From the NCBI GenBank assembly GCA_001872165.1, contig MNXK01000229.1:1-5368 (forward strand): a DNA stretch of 5,368 bases, given 5' to 3'. This stretch comes from Anaerolineae bacterium CG2_30_58_95. Its GTDB lineage: Bacteria > Chloroflexota > Anaerolineae > Anaerolineales > Villigracilaceae. The position numbers were made by a program, and so were the translations under genes. Under the pieces are notes generated by a model. That model saw only the letters and a list, made by a program, of their open reading frames with translations, searched no databases and was not told the DNA's origin. Below, piece after piece: positions 1-5,368 of the stretch; within the stretch, counting starts at the first letter, position 1; each line of letters starts with the position of its first letter.

Positions 1-6
1 CTCCTC
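1..6 (-). promoter_or_regulatory. Possible ribosome binding site of a further minus-strand gene off the left edge
   Basis: The minus strand ends in GAGGAG, about 50 bases after the malic enzyme stop codon. This fits a Shine-Dalgarno sequence for another cotranscribed gene starting just outside the window. The start codon itself is not visible. Confidence 0.4.
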
Positions 7-54
7 GTGATCTATTCGTGTGAATGGTCAGGAATGACTGCATGATCACTCATG

Positions 55-1455
55 CTAATAAGCGGATTTGACCGTTTCCACATCCACTTCGAGCGGCTTT
101 TCACCTTCCGGCGCCTCGGGAATGAAGCCTTGCTCCATCATCATCTTGGTCAGGTCGCGCGAGCGCTTGATAATGCGCTTGGCATTCTCGAATTCTTCCT
201 CGTATGTCATCGGGATGCGGGCCAGTCCCTGCTCGATGGCTTTCATGGCAACAGCCGCCGCCTCACGCGGGAAGACTTCCCAGTCGTCCATATCGGGCAG
301 GATGTGTTCTGCATCCAGCCGCTTGCCAACATGGTCAGACAGCGCCTCGGCCGCGGAAAAACACATCTCATCGGTGATGGTGCGGGCGCGCACATCCAGC
401 GTGCCGCGGAAGATGCCGGGGAAGCCCAGCGAGTTGTTGACCTGATTCGGGAAATCGGAACGTCCTGTAGCGACAATCGCCGCGCCGGCTTCCTTTGCCT
501 CCCAGGGCCAGATCTCGGGTACGGGGTTGGCGCAGGAGAAGAGGATGGCATCTTTTGCCATGCTCCTGACCCAGTCTGGCAAGATGACACCGGGGCCAGA
601 TTTAGAAAGCGCGATGACCACGTCCGCACCCTTCATCGCTTCGGGAATATTGCCTTCGCGTGCCTCGGCATTGGTGATGGTGCAAAGTTTCCATTTATCT
701 TTATACTCAGCTTTACGCATCTCGATGTCTTTGCGGTGCTTGCCCAGGATGCCTCTGCTGTCCACCATGAAACACCTGGCCGGATCAACTCCCCAACTGA
801 AGATCAGCCGCGAGTTGGCCACATTGGCAGAACCAGTGCCAACGAAGGTAATGCTGACCTCGCTCATCTTCTTGCCTACGACCTTAAGGGCATTGATAAG
901 ACCGGCCAGGGTAACAGTGGCAGTACCTTGTTGATCATCATGCCAGATGGGAATATCGGCTTTCTCGCGCAGTGTATCTAGCACATAAAAGCATTTCGGC
1001 TGGGAGATGTCTTCCAGGTTCACGCCGCCGAAGCCGGGCTGCAGCATCAGCACGGTGTTGATGATCGCATCCGGGTCCTTGGTATCCAGCATAAGGGGCA
1101 CACCATCCACGCCGCCCAGATATTTATAGAGCAGCGCCTTGCCTTCCATGACGGGTAAACCGGCCTTGGGGCCGATGTCGCCCAGGCCGAGGATGCGCGT
1201 CCCGTCGCTGACGACAGCCACCGTGTTCCACTTGTTGGTGTATTCATACACCAATTCCGGGTTGGCCGCGATCGCCTTGCAGGGCGCGGCTACGCCGGGT
1301 GTATACCAGATGGCGAAGTCAGTAAAACTATGGACGGAGCATTTCAGGGCGGTTTCTATCTTGCCATGGTAGAAAGGATGCAACCTCATGGCGTCTGCCG
1401 ATGGCTTTTTGGCTTTGGCCAGCAGTTCTTCGACGTTCATTTTCTTTTCTGACAT
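55..1455 (-). CDS. Malic enzyme, NAD(P)-dependent (oxaloacetate-decarboxylating malate dehydrogenase)
   Basis: This 466-residue cytosolic enzyme interconverts malate and pyruvate plus CO2 with NAD(P)H. The N-terminal malic domain shows YTPGVAAPC (51-59, with the catalytic Tyr51), VSDGTRILGLGDIG (82-95), MEGKALLYK with the likely catalytic Lys106, and the metal ligands Glu147-Asp148 (NLEDI) and Asp173 (HDDQQGTATVTLAG). The NAD-binding domain has GTGSAN (206-211), a variant of the usual GAGAA-type loop, then CANPVPEI (308-315) and ATGRSDFPNQVNNSLGFPG (329-347), a family signature. About 50 charged residues follow the usual end of the compact bacterial form. The ATG is fixed by AAAGGAG six bases upstream. 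It is last in the visible gene line, 146 bases after acsE, and may be cotranscribed or separate. The family is certain; NAD versus NADP preference cannot be settled by eye. Confidence 0.95.
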   Translation of the reverse strand: MSEKKMNVEELLAKAKKPSADAMRLHPFYHGKIETALKCSVHSFTDFAIWYTPGVAAPCKAIAANPELVYEYTNKWNTVAVVSDGTRILGLGDIGPKAGLPVMEGKALLYKYLGGVDGVPLMLDTKDPDAIINTVLMLQPGFGGVNLEDISQPKCFYVLDTLREKADIPIWHDDQQGTATVTLAGLINALKVVGKKMSEVSITFVGTGSANVANSRLIFSWGVDPARCFMVDSRGILGKHRKDIEMRKAEYKDKWKLCTITNAEAREGNIPEAMKGADVVIALSKSGPGVILPDWVRSMAKDAILFSCANPVPEIWPWEAKEAGAAIVATGRSDFPNQVNNSLGFPGIFRGTLDVRARTITDEMCFSAAEALSDHVGKRLDAEHILPDMDDWEVFPREAAAVAMKAIEQGLARIPMTYEEEFENAKRIIKRSRDLTKMMMEQGFIPEAPEGEKPLEVDVETVKSAY

Positions 1456-1461
1456 GTTTTT

Positions 1462-1468
1462 CTCCTTT
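1462..1468 (-). promoter_or_regulatory. Ribosome binding site of the malic enzyme gene
   Basis: AAAGGAG on the minus strand lies six bases before the ATG at 1455 and supports that start. It is separated from the 24-bp repeat array by 17 bases. Confidence 0.85.
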
Positions 1469-1485
1469 CATGATATGGGAATCAT

Positions 1486-1605
1486 GGTTGCCAAGTGCGC
1501 AACCACTTTGGTTGCCAAGTGCGCAACCACTTTGGTTGCCAAGTGCGCAACCACTTTGGTTGCCAAGTGCGCAACCACTTTGGTTGCCGATTGCGCAACC
1601 ATCAC
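1486..1605. repeat. Tandem array of five 24-bp units with internal inverted repeats
   Basis: Four units that look identical (1486-1509, 1510-1533, 1534-1557, 1558-1581) are followed by a diverged fifth (1582-1605). On the plus strand each begins GGTTGCCAAGTGCGCAACC and the perfect ones end ACTTT. GGTTGC and GCAACC are reverse complements, so each unit can form a 6-bp hairpin with a 7-base loop, or pair across the unit junction with a 5-base loop (ACTTT). The fifth unit carries the palindrome TTGCGCAA and holds the acsE stop codon. The array fills most of the gap between acsE and the malic enzyme gene. It lacks the unique spacers of a CRISPR. Confidence 0.95.
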
Positions 1606-2525
1606 TGATTTAGATAGCTTTCAGCGTAAATTACTTTATTGAGCAGGACTTGAACCGTCTTCCAGATGGCCGCCTGTTGCGGGTCGGACATGTCGAAGTC
1701 TTCGATTTGTGGTTCCTCGCTCGCGGCAATGCGCTCGGCAATCTTGTTATAGACGCGACCCAACGCCGACGAGGTATCCTTGCTCTCGATCCAGCGGATG
1801 ACATCGTTCTGCTCTTTGTCGAATGGATTGGCGATCATCATCTGTAAGCCGACGCCCATCAGCATGGCCAGGTAGACGCGGTTGATGAGCGGGCGGCCTT
1901 CCGGCGGGACTGCGTTCGAGACATTGGATAGGCCGACCGAGATCATCGGCGAGGGATCCCAGGCATATTGCAGGGTACGCACCGCCTCGATTAAATGCGG
2001 GCAGTACTCCTGGCAGCCGGAGACGGTCAGCACCAGCGGGTCAATGATCAGGTTCTCCATCGGGAGGTCAATCTCCAACATGCGCGGGATCAACTTCTCG
2101 ACGGCGATGTTTACGCGCTCGTCCGCCGCGATCGGAATGCCCTCCGGACGCATGGTCAGGGCGATGACTTTGGCGTTGTACTTCTTCGCCAGCAGCGGCA
2201 CCTTTTCCAGCCGTTCCGGATCGGCTGAGGTCGAGTTCAGGATGGGCTGCGCCTTCTTGATCGTCTTGAGCGCCGCTTCCATACCGTCCAGATTGGTAGT
2301 ATCAATCGAGAGCGGCACGTCCACCACCGCCTCGACCGACTCGATAATCCAGGGAAAAACCTCGGCAAAATCCTTCTTGCGCGGCCCCAAATTGATGTCC
2401 ACCGCCTTCGCGCCGGCCTCCACTTGCTTGACTGCCAGATCCATGAAGAACTCCCGGTCGCGGTTGGTCAAAGCTTCCTTGACCTTGTCCGAAATGATGT
2501 GAATATTTTCGCCGATGATATACAT
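1602..2525 (-). CDS. acsE: 5-methyltetrahydrofolate:corrinoid iron-sulfur protein methyltransferase
   Basis: This cytosolic enzyme transfers the methyl group of methyl-H4folate to Co(I) of the corrinoid iron-sulfur protein, linking the methyl and carbonyl branches of the Wood-Ljungdahl pathway. The 307 residues form a pterin-binding (DHPS-like) TIM barrel: GENIH (5-9), DINLG (43-47), SIDTTN (73-78), LNSTSA (96-101), IIDPLVLTVSG (160-170) and GLSNVS (198-203). Asp75, Asn97, Asp162 and Asn201 match, by memory alignment, the pterin-contacting residues of the Moorella enzyme. The protein is some 45 residues longer than the Moorella form (about 262). The extra length lies between IANPFD (231-236) and the final helix VQVLLNKVIYAESYL (291-305), not at the end. 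The absence of a B12 domain or homocysteine-binding domain argues against MetH. A strong AGGAGGAGG lies five bases before the ATG. The stop codon falls in a repeat unit. Confidence 0.93.
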   Translation of the reverse strand: MYIIGENIHIISDKVKEALTNRDREFFMDLAVKQVEAGAKAVDINLGPRKKDFAEVFPWIIESVEAVVDVPLSIDTTNLDGMEAALKTIKKAQPILNSTSADPERLEKVPLLAKKYNAKVIALTMRPEGIPIAADERVNIAVEKLIPRMLEIDLPMENLIIDPLVLTVSGCQEYCPHLIEAVRTLQYAWDPSPMISVGLSNVSNAVPPEGRPLINRVYLAMLMGVGLQMMIANPFDKEQNDVIRWIESKDTSSALGRVYNKIAERIAASEEPQIEDFDMSDPQQAAIWKTVQVLLNKVIYAESYLNQ

Positions 2526-2530
2526 AGGGT

Positions 2531-2539
2531 CCTCCTCCT
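2531..2539 (-). promoter_or_regulatory. Strong ribosome binding site of acsE
   Basis: AGGAGGAGG on the minus strand lies five bases before the ATG at 2525. It is the strongest Shine-Dalgarno match in the window and fixes the acsE start. Confidence 0.9.
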
Positions 2540-2549
2540 AGAGTTAGGT

Positions 2550-2572
2550 GGCACGCAAACGTATTGCGTGCC
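2550..2572 (-). other. Intercistronic hairpin between the GNAT gene and acsE
   Basis: GGCACGCAA (2550-2558) and TTGCGTGCC (2564-2572) form a perfect 9-bp GC-rich stem with a 5-base loop. It starts just after the GNAT stop codon and ends 10 bases before the acsE ribosome binding site. The sequence after it on the transcribed strand is ACCTAACTCT, without a run of T, so it is more likely an RNA-stabilising or processing hairpin, or a partial attenuator, than a full terminator. Confidence 0.7.
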
Positions 2573-2574
2573 GA

Positions 2575-3141
2575 TTAGAATTCCTCGACTTTCGGTTTGA
2601 GCTGCATCACCATAAAGACGACATCCGCGCAGTCACCATCTGGATACATAAAGAAATCTTCCAACGTGCACTGGACTTTGAGACCCAGTTGCTCGAAGGC
2701 GCGGATGACCTTGGTCTGGTCGGCTAAAATCTCGCCAATGAGAATATGCAGGCCTTGTTTGCGCGCCAGGTCAATCGCAACACGGATCATCTTTGTACCC
2801 AGCCCGCGCTTGCGGAAATCCTTGGCCAGGAAGATGCGCACCTCGGCCATGTGCCGCCTCGCACCATGGAAGAAATGCAATGTGACCAGCCCCACAGCGC
2901 GGTCCTTGACCAGTGCGATGGCCGGTAATACCTCGTCATAGTTCAGGTTCTGGCACCAAGATTGAACTACCTCGGCATCTTTCACATTTTGGCGGAAGAC
3001 ACGTAAGTCTTCGTTCGAGAGTGGAGAAAATAGTTCCTCCAGGTGTTTGCAGTCCTCTTTGACGATGGGACGAATCAGCACGTACACTCCATCCCGGAGT
3101 GTGACGACTTCGCGGAAGTTCTTGATTTGTTCTGGCAACAT
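2575..3141 (-). CDS. GNAT-family N-acetyltransferase, possibly a protein lysine acetyltransferase
   Basis: This 188-residue single-domain protein is predicted to transfer an acetyl group from acetyl-CoA to an amine. The acetyl-CoA pyrophosphate loop is visible as RKRGLG (110-115), within the strand-loop-helix from AEVRIFLAKDFRKRGLG to RVAIDLARKQ. The C-terminal part (AFEQLGLKVQ, then FFMYPDG) matches the GNAT end strands. The N-terminal IRPIVKEDCKHLEELFSPLSNED resembles the GNAT domain found in Pat-type protein acetyltransferases, which suggests a protein lysine substrate, but this is an inference from pattern only. I chose the ATG at 3141, not the in-frame ATG at 3156, because AAAGGAG lies five bases before it. 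It lies between RACo and acsE, 49 bases before acsE, so it is very probably cotranscribed with them. Its substrate is unknown. Confidence 0.85.
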   Translation of the reverse strand: MLPEQIKNFREVVTLRDGVYVLIRPIVKEDCKHLEELFSPLSNEDLRVFRQNVKDAEVVQSWCQNLNYDEVLPAIALVKDRAVGLVTLHFFHGARRHMAEVRIFLAKDFRKRGLGTKMIRVAIDLARKQGLHILIGEILADQTKVIRAFEQLGLKVQCTLEDFFMYPDGDCADVVFMVMQLKPKVEEF

Positions 3142-3146
3142 AGGCT

Positions 3147-3153
3147 CTCCTTT
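3147..3153 (-). promoter_or_regulatory. Ribosome binding site that decides the GNAT start
   Basis: AAAGGAG lies five bases before the ATG at 3141. It overlaps the codons that would follow the upstream in-frame ATG at 3156, so the shorter form is favoured; the ATG at 3156 has only heptamer-repeat sequence behind it. Confidence 0.8.
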
Positions 3154-3161
3154 CATGCACT

Positions 3162-3210
3162 CGTTTCACGTTTCACGTACCACGTTTCACGTTTTACGTT
3201 TCACGTTTTA
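3162..3210. repeat. Seven-unit heptamer array (CGTTTCA and variants)
   Basis: Seven contiguous 7-bp units read CGTTTCA, CGTTTCA, CGTACCA, CGTTTCA, CGTTTTA, CGTTTCA, CGTTTTA on the plus strand. They fill most of the gap between RACo and the GNAT gene. The RACo stop codon (3201-3203) lies inside it, so the final residues RKT are encoded by the array. The drift among units suggests slippage or expansion followed by point mutation. I see no hairpin in it. Similar low-complexity arrays are, to my recollection, common in Anaerolineae. Confidence 0.93.
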
Positions 3211-5132
3211 CGCAACGCTGCCTCCACCGTCGGGAAACGGCCCATGTCAGTGTGCGGCAGGAACAGAGCGGACATAAAGGCATCATAGAAAGTGTTATCC
3301 GCAGAAAGTTCGATGTAGGTCATGCGACGGGCAATCTCGGCCACGCGTTGGCGCGCCTGCCAATCAAGCAAAGCGTAATACGCGCCGCGTACAGCGGTAT
3401 TACCAAGGAACTCGAAGCGCTCCCAGGGCATATCCGGCAGAAGACCGATCTGTACGGCTTTCTCGACGTTGATGTACTTCCCGAACGAACCGCCGATCAG
3501 CATCTTGCCGACATCCGCCAACGAGACGCCGACCTGATCGGCCAGCACGGTAAAACCGGCGTAAATGGCAGCCTTGGCGCGCAGAAGATTGTCCACGTCC
3601 ACGCGGGTGATGACGATATCCTTGCCATGTTCGGTTTCCGCGCCCCAGGCGACCACGTATTCGCCGCCGTGTTCACCCTGTCGAACGCGCTTTGTCTTCA
3701 ACGTCAGGTTTACGTTGCCGGCCTTGTCCAATACGCCGCTCAGAAACAATTCGGCCAGCAGGGAAATCAAACCGGAGCCGCAGATACCTTTCGGCTTGCC
3801 TGCGCCGATGACGCGGTATGTCGGCTCATAGGTGCCACTGTTGACCCAGACTTCTTCGATGGCGCCCTCGGTGGCGCGCATGCCATTCGCCACGCCCGCG
3901 CCCTCAAAAGCCGGGCCAGCCGAGCAGGCGCACGTCACCATCCAGTCACGGTTGCCCAGCACCGTCTCGCCGTTGGTGCCGACATCCAGGAAGAGGGTCA
4001 CGTCGCCGGTCAAATCCACGCCGCTGGAAAGGACGCCCGCCGTAATATCCGCGCCGACGTAACTGGCCACACCGGGCAGGCAATCCACCGTCGCTTCGGG
4101 GCAAAAGTCCAGACCTACCTCGCGAGCGGTGGTCAGCGGCGGGTGGTTGACGGCAGTAACGAACGGCGAAAGACGGATGCTCGCGGCCGGAATTTTCAGC
4201 AAGAGATGAATCATTGTGCTGTTGCCGACGACCGTCGCCTTGACGACCTGCTCCGGTTTCGCCTTGACCCGTTTGCAGGCCAGCTCGACCAGGGCATTTA
4301 TCGTATTGACCACAAGCCCCTGCATCTCGTCCGCGCCGCCATTCTTACTGGCGTAGATGATGCGAGAGACCACGTCTTCGCCGCGTGCGATCTGGCCGTT
4401 ATACTCAGCCACCTGCGCCTTGACCTGACCGCTGATCAAATCCACCAGCCAGACTGTGACCGTTGTCGTGCCGATGTCAACAGCGACTGACCAAAGCGGG
4501 TCCTCTTCGGACCCCGAACCTGGTCGCAGATCAATCAGCCTGGCCAGCCCCGCGGCCTCGCCGGACGTCGTATCGAGAATGGCCGTTACGTTCCAATCCG
4601 ATTCACGCAAAACAGACCCAATGCGACGCAGCAGCGCGATGGAGCAATTGACCTGTTCGATATTTGCCTGTGCGCGCAGGGCAGTTTGCAAGCGGCTCCA
4701 ATCATCGGTCTGGTCAGCCATGCTGGGTGGGTTGAGGCTCAAGCTGACGCGCCGGATGGTCTGTGACCAGGTAAACCCGTAGCCATCCGGAACCCTGACC
4801 TCGGCTGCAACGCGATCCGTCGTCAGGCGGCGTTCGATCTTCTCCTGCAGCGGGACGGTAATCTGTAAATCACCTTCCACCACCGATTGGCAGGCCAGCG
4901 CATATCCTTGAGCAATATCCTCCTGAGAGAGACGCAAGGAGCTGCGCCGGCGCACCTTCCCGCCCGCGGCCACCTGGACGATGCAGCGCCCGCAGCGTCC
5001 CTGCCCGCCGCATGGCTGGCCGATTTCCACACCGGCCGCGTGCAACGCCTCGACCAGCAGGCTGCCGGTGGAGACTTTGGCAGTCGCAGTTGCGCCGGTT
5101 TCGGCAATTTGAAAGGTAACGGTGTGTTCCAT
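3201..5132 (-). CDS. acsV: RACo-type reductive activator of corrinoid iron-sulfur protein (2Fe-2S ferredoxin plus ASKHA ATPase)
   Basis: This 643-residue cytosolic protein is predicted to use ATP and a 2Fe-2S cluster to re-reduce Co(II) corrinoid to active Co(I) on the corrinoid iron-sulfur protein. The N-terminal ferredoxin domain has C-x5-C-x2-C (Cys41, 47, 50) and a fourth Cys81 in YALACQS. A linker and middle region follow. The ASKHA ATPase domain shows VDIGTTT (218-224), VVGNST (301-306), DVGTNGE (383-389), CSAGPAFEGAG (403-413), GICGSG (449-454) and GGSFG (547-551). Length and domain order fit RACo (DUF4445 family). Related proteins activate methanogenic or demethylating corrinoid proteins, but the adjacent acsC and nearby acsE point to the acetyl-CoA pathway role. 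I preferred the ATG at 5132 over an in-frame GTG at 5162, because the ferredoxin fold begins at once and the GTG lies in a stem-loop. No Shine-Dalgarno sequence is visible. The last residues (RKT) and the stop codon lie in a heptamer repeat. Confidence 0.93.
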   Translation of the reverse strand: MEHTVTFQIAETGATATAKVSTGSLLVEALHAAGVEIGQPCGGQGRCGRCIVQVAAGGKVRRRSSLRLSQEDIAQGYALACQSVVEGDLQITVPLQEKIERRLTTDRVAAEVRVPDGYGFTWSQTIRRVSLSLNPPSMADQTDDWSRLQTALRAQANIEQVNCSIALLRRIGSVLRESDWNVTAILDTTSGEAAGLARLIDLRPGSGSEEDPLWSVAVDIGTTTVTVWLVDLISGQVKAQVAEYNGQIARGEDVVSRIIYASKNGGADEMQGLVVNTINALVELACKRVKAKPEQVVKATVVGNSTMIHLLLKIPAASIRLSPFVTAVNHPPLTTAREVGLDFCPEATVDCLPGVASYVGADITAGVLSSGVDLTGDVTLFLDVGTNGETVLGNRDWMVTCACSAGPAFEGAGVANGMRATEGAIEEVWVNSGTYEPTYRVIGAGKPKGICGSGLISLLAELFLSGVLDKAGNVNLTLKTKRVRQGEHGGEYVVAWGAETEHGKDIVITRVDVDNLLRAKAAIYAGFTVLADQVGVSLADVGKMLIGGSFGKYINVEKAVQIGLLPDMPWERFEFLGNTAVRGAYYALLDWQARQRVAEIARRMTYIELSADNTFYDAFMSALFLPHTDMGRFPTVEAALRKT

Positions 5133-5138
5133 GGGGTG

Positions 5139-5194
5139 AAGTAGACAGGTAAACAAGTACACACGTACACACGAACCTGTTTACCTGTCTACTT
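5139..5194 (-). repeat. 17-bp perfect inverted repeat (stem-loop) between acsC and RACo
   Basis: The arm AAGTAGACAGGTAAACA at 5139-5155 is the exact reverse complement of TGTTTACCTGTCTACTT at 5178-5194, with a 22-base spacer of alternating AC and GT-rich sequence. In the mRNA this would be a strong stem ending six bases before the preferred RACo ATG. There is no U-tract, so it is not a standard intrinsic terminator. Its GGTAAACA core is shared with the adjacent direct repeats, so alternative pairings with those copies are possible. Confidence 0.9.
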
Positions 5195-5237
5195 GTGTAC
5201 CTGTTTACCTAATTACTTGTGTACCTGTTTACCTAAT
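5190..5237. repeat. Two perfect 24-bp direct repeats at the acsC 3' end
   Basis: Two identical adjacent copies occupy 5190-5213 and 5214-5237. Read on the transcribed strand, each begins ATTAGGTAAACAGG and continues to ACACAAGTA. The right-hand copy contains the acsC stop codon (5233-5235). A third partial copy (GTAAACAGGT on the minus strand) continues into the inverted repeat to the left. Confidence 0.93.
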
Positions 5238-5368
5238 TGAGCGCCTGCTTCATGAACGCAGGAATATCCACCGCCTCGCGCGGCCCAACGCGGATCTCCC
5301 AATCGGGCAATTCTGCTTCCAGCTCGCCAGACAGGACGGCCACGTGGCCTGGGATCACCACGCGCTTC
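5233..5368 (-). CDS. acsC: Corrinoid iron-sulfur protein large (gamma) subunit, C-terminal end only (CODH/ACS complex)
   Basis: Only the last 44 codons and a TAG stop are present; the rest continues past the right edge. The readable tail includes VVIPGHVAVLSGELEAEL, PDWEIRVGPREAVDIPAF and a final MKQALN. The IPG-VAVLSGELE and VGPREA-IPAF patterns are those I recognise from the extreme C-terminus of AcsC/CdhE, the corrinoid-carrying subunit. With AcsD it accepts a methyl group from AcsE and delivers it to acetyl-CoA synthase. The next gene in the transcription direction is RACo, whose known partner is this protein, and acsE lies further on, which supports the call. The final Asn and stop codons lie in the start of a 24-bp direct repeat. 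The family call rests on a short tail, but the context makes it strong. Confidence 0.87.
   Translation of the reverse strand, partial: KRVVIPGHVAVLSGELEAELPDWEIRVGPREAVDIPAFMKQALN

Noticed and set aside
12..53. 13-codon minus-strand open frame (MSDHAVIPDHSHE) just after the malic enzyme stop
   Set aside because: Too short, with no ribosome binding site of its own and no known homologue; most likely chance.
40..55. Small inverted repeat GCATGA-TCAC-TCATGC at the malic enzyme stop as a terminator
   Set aside because: Only six pairs, AT-containing, no T-run after it, and a possible ribosome binding site follows, so termination here is not supported.
52..981. Plus-strand open frame of 309 codons antisense to malic enzyme
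   Set aside because: It lies entirely inside a clear malic enzyme gene and has no domain signature.
1471..1509. Promoter for malic enzyme (TTGGCA with TATCAT on the minus strand)
   Set aside because: The spacing is about 13 bases, too short for a normal sigma-70 type promoter, and the TTGGCA belongs to the repeat unit.
1486..1605. CRISPR array
   Set aside because: The units are contiguous 24-bp copies with no unique spacers and no cas genes nearby.
1388..1642. Plus-strand open frame with a repeated VAKCATTL peptide
   Set aside because: The repeat comes from the 24-bp array, whose length happens to be a multiple of three. The frame overlaps the start of the malic enzyme and the end of acsE antisense, and the peptide resembles nothing I know.
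3252..4490. Long plus-strand open frame (412 codons) antisense to RACo
   Set aside because: RACo has all its family motifs on the minus strand. The antisense frame is a byproduct of GC-rich codon use and shows no recognisable domain.
5133..5162. GTG start extending RACo by ten residues (YLFTCLLHP leader)
   Set aside because: The extension is translated from the inverted repeat, the GTG lies in the stem-loop spacer without a ribosome binding site, and the ferredoxin domain begins right after the ATG at 5132.

Overview
Every gene I can support lies on the minus strand, so the window is read from right to left. Direction of transcription: corrinoid iron-sulfur protein large subunit (acsC, last 44 codons only) -> RACo-type reductive activator (acsV-like) -> GNAT acetyltransferase -> methyltetrahydrofolate:corrinoid iron-sulfur protein methyltransferase (acsE) -> malic enzyme. 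The first, second and fourth of these make this part of a Wood-Ljungdahl (reductive acetyl-CoA) gene cluster. AcsE moves the methyl group from methyl-H4folate to the cobalt of the corrinoid protein (AcsC with AcsD), which passes it to acetyl-CoA synthase. RACo uses ATP to re-reduce the corrinoid when it falls to the inactive Co(II) state. The remaining CODH/ACS genes would be expected to the right of the window.

The organism is a strict anaerobe, or has an anaerobic lifestyle, with moderately high GC. The short, low-complexity tandem repeats between genes (a CGTTTCA heptamer array and GTAAACAGGTACACAAGTA-like units) resemble intergenic repeats I associate with Chloroflexota, especially Anaerolineae. 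That lineage assignment is an inference from style, not proof.

Layout: 1-54 is a short 3' gap ending in a possible ribosome binding site for a further gene off the left edge. 55-1455 is malic enzyme. 1456-1601 is a gap filled mostly by five 24-bp units that can fold into hairpins. 1602-2525 is acsE. 2526-2574 is a short gap with a perfect 9-bp hairpin. 2575-3141 is the GNAT gene. 3142-3200 is a heptamer repeat gap. 3201-5132 is RACo. 5133-5232 is a gap with two direct 24-bp copies and a 17-bp inverted repeat. 5233-5368 is the acsC 3' end.

The most unusual feature is that three of the four gaps carry three unrelated tandem repeat families, and each array runs into, and supplies, the stop codon of the gene upstream of it. 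Also worth attention are an acetyl-CoA-dependent acetyltransferase sitting inside an acetyl-CoA-producing operon, an apparent insertion of about 40 residues in AcsE, and a RACo start codon with no Shine-Dalgarno sequence directly behind a long stem-loop.
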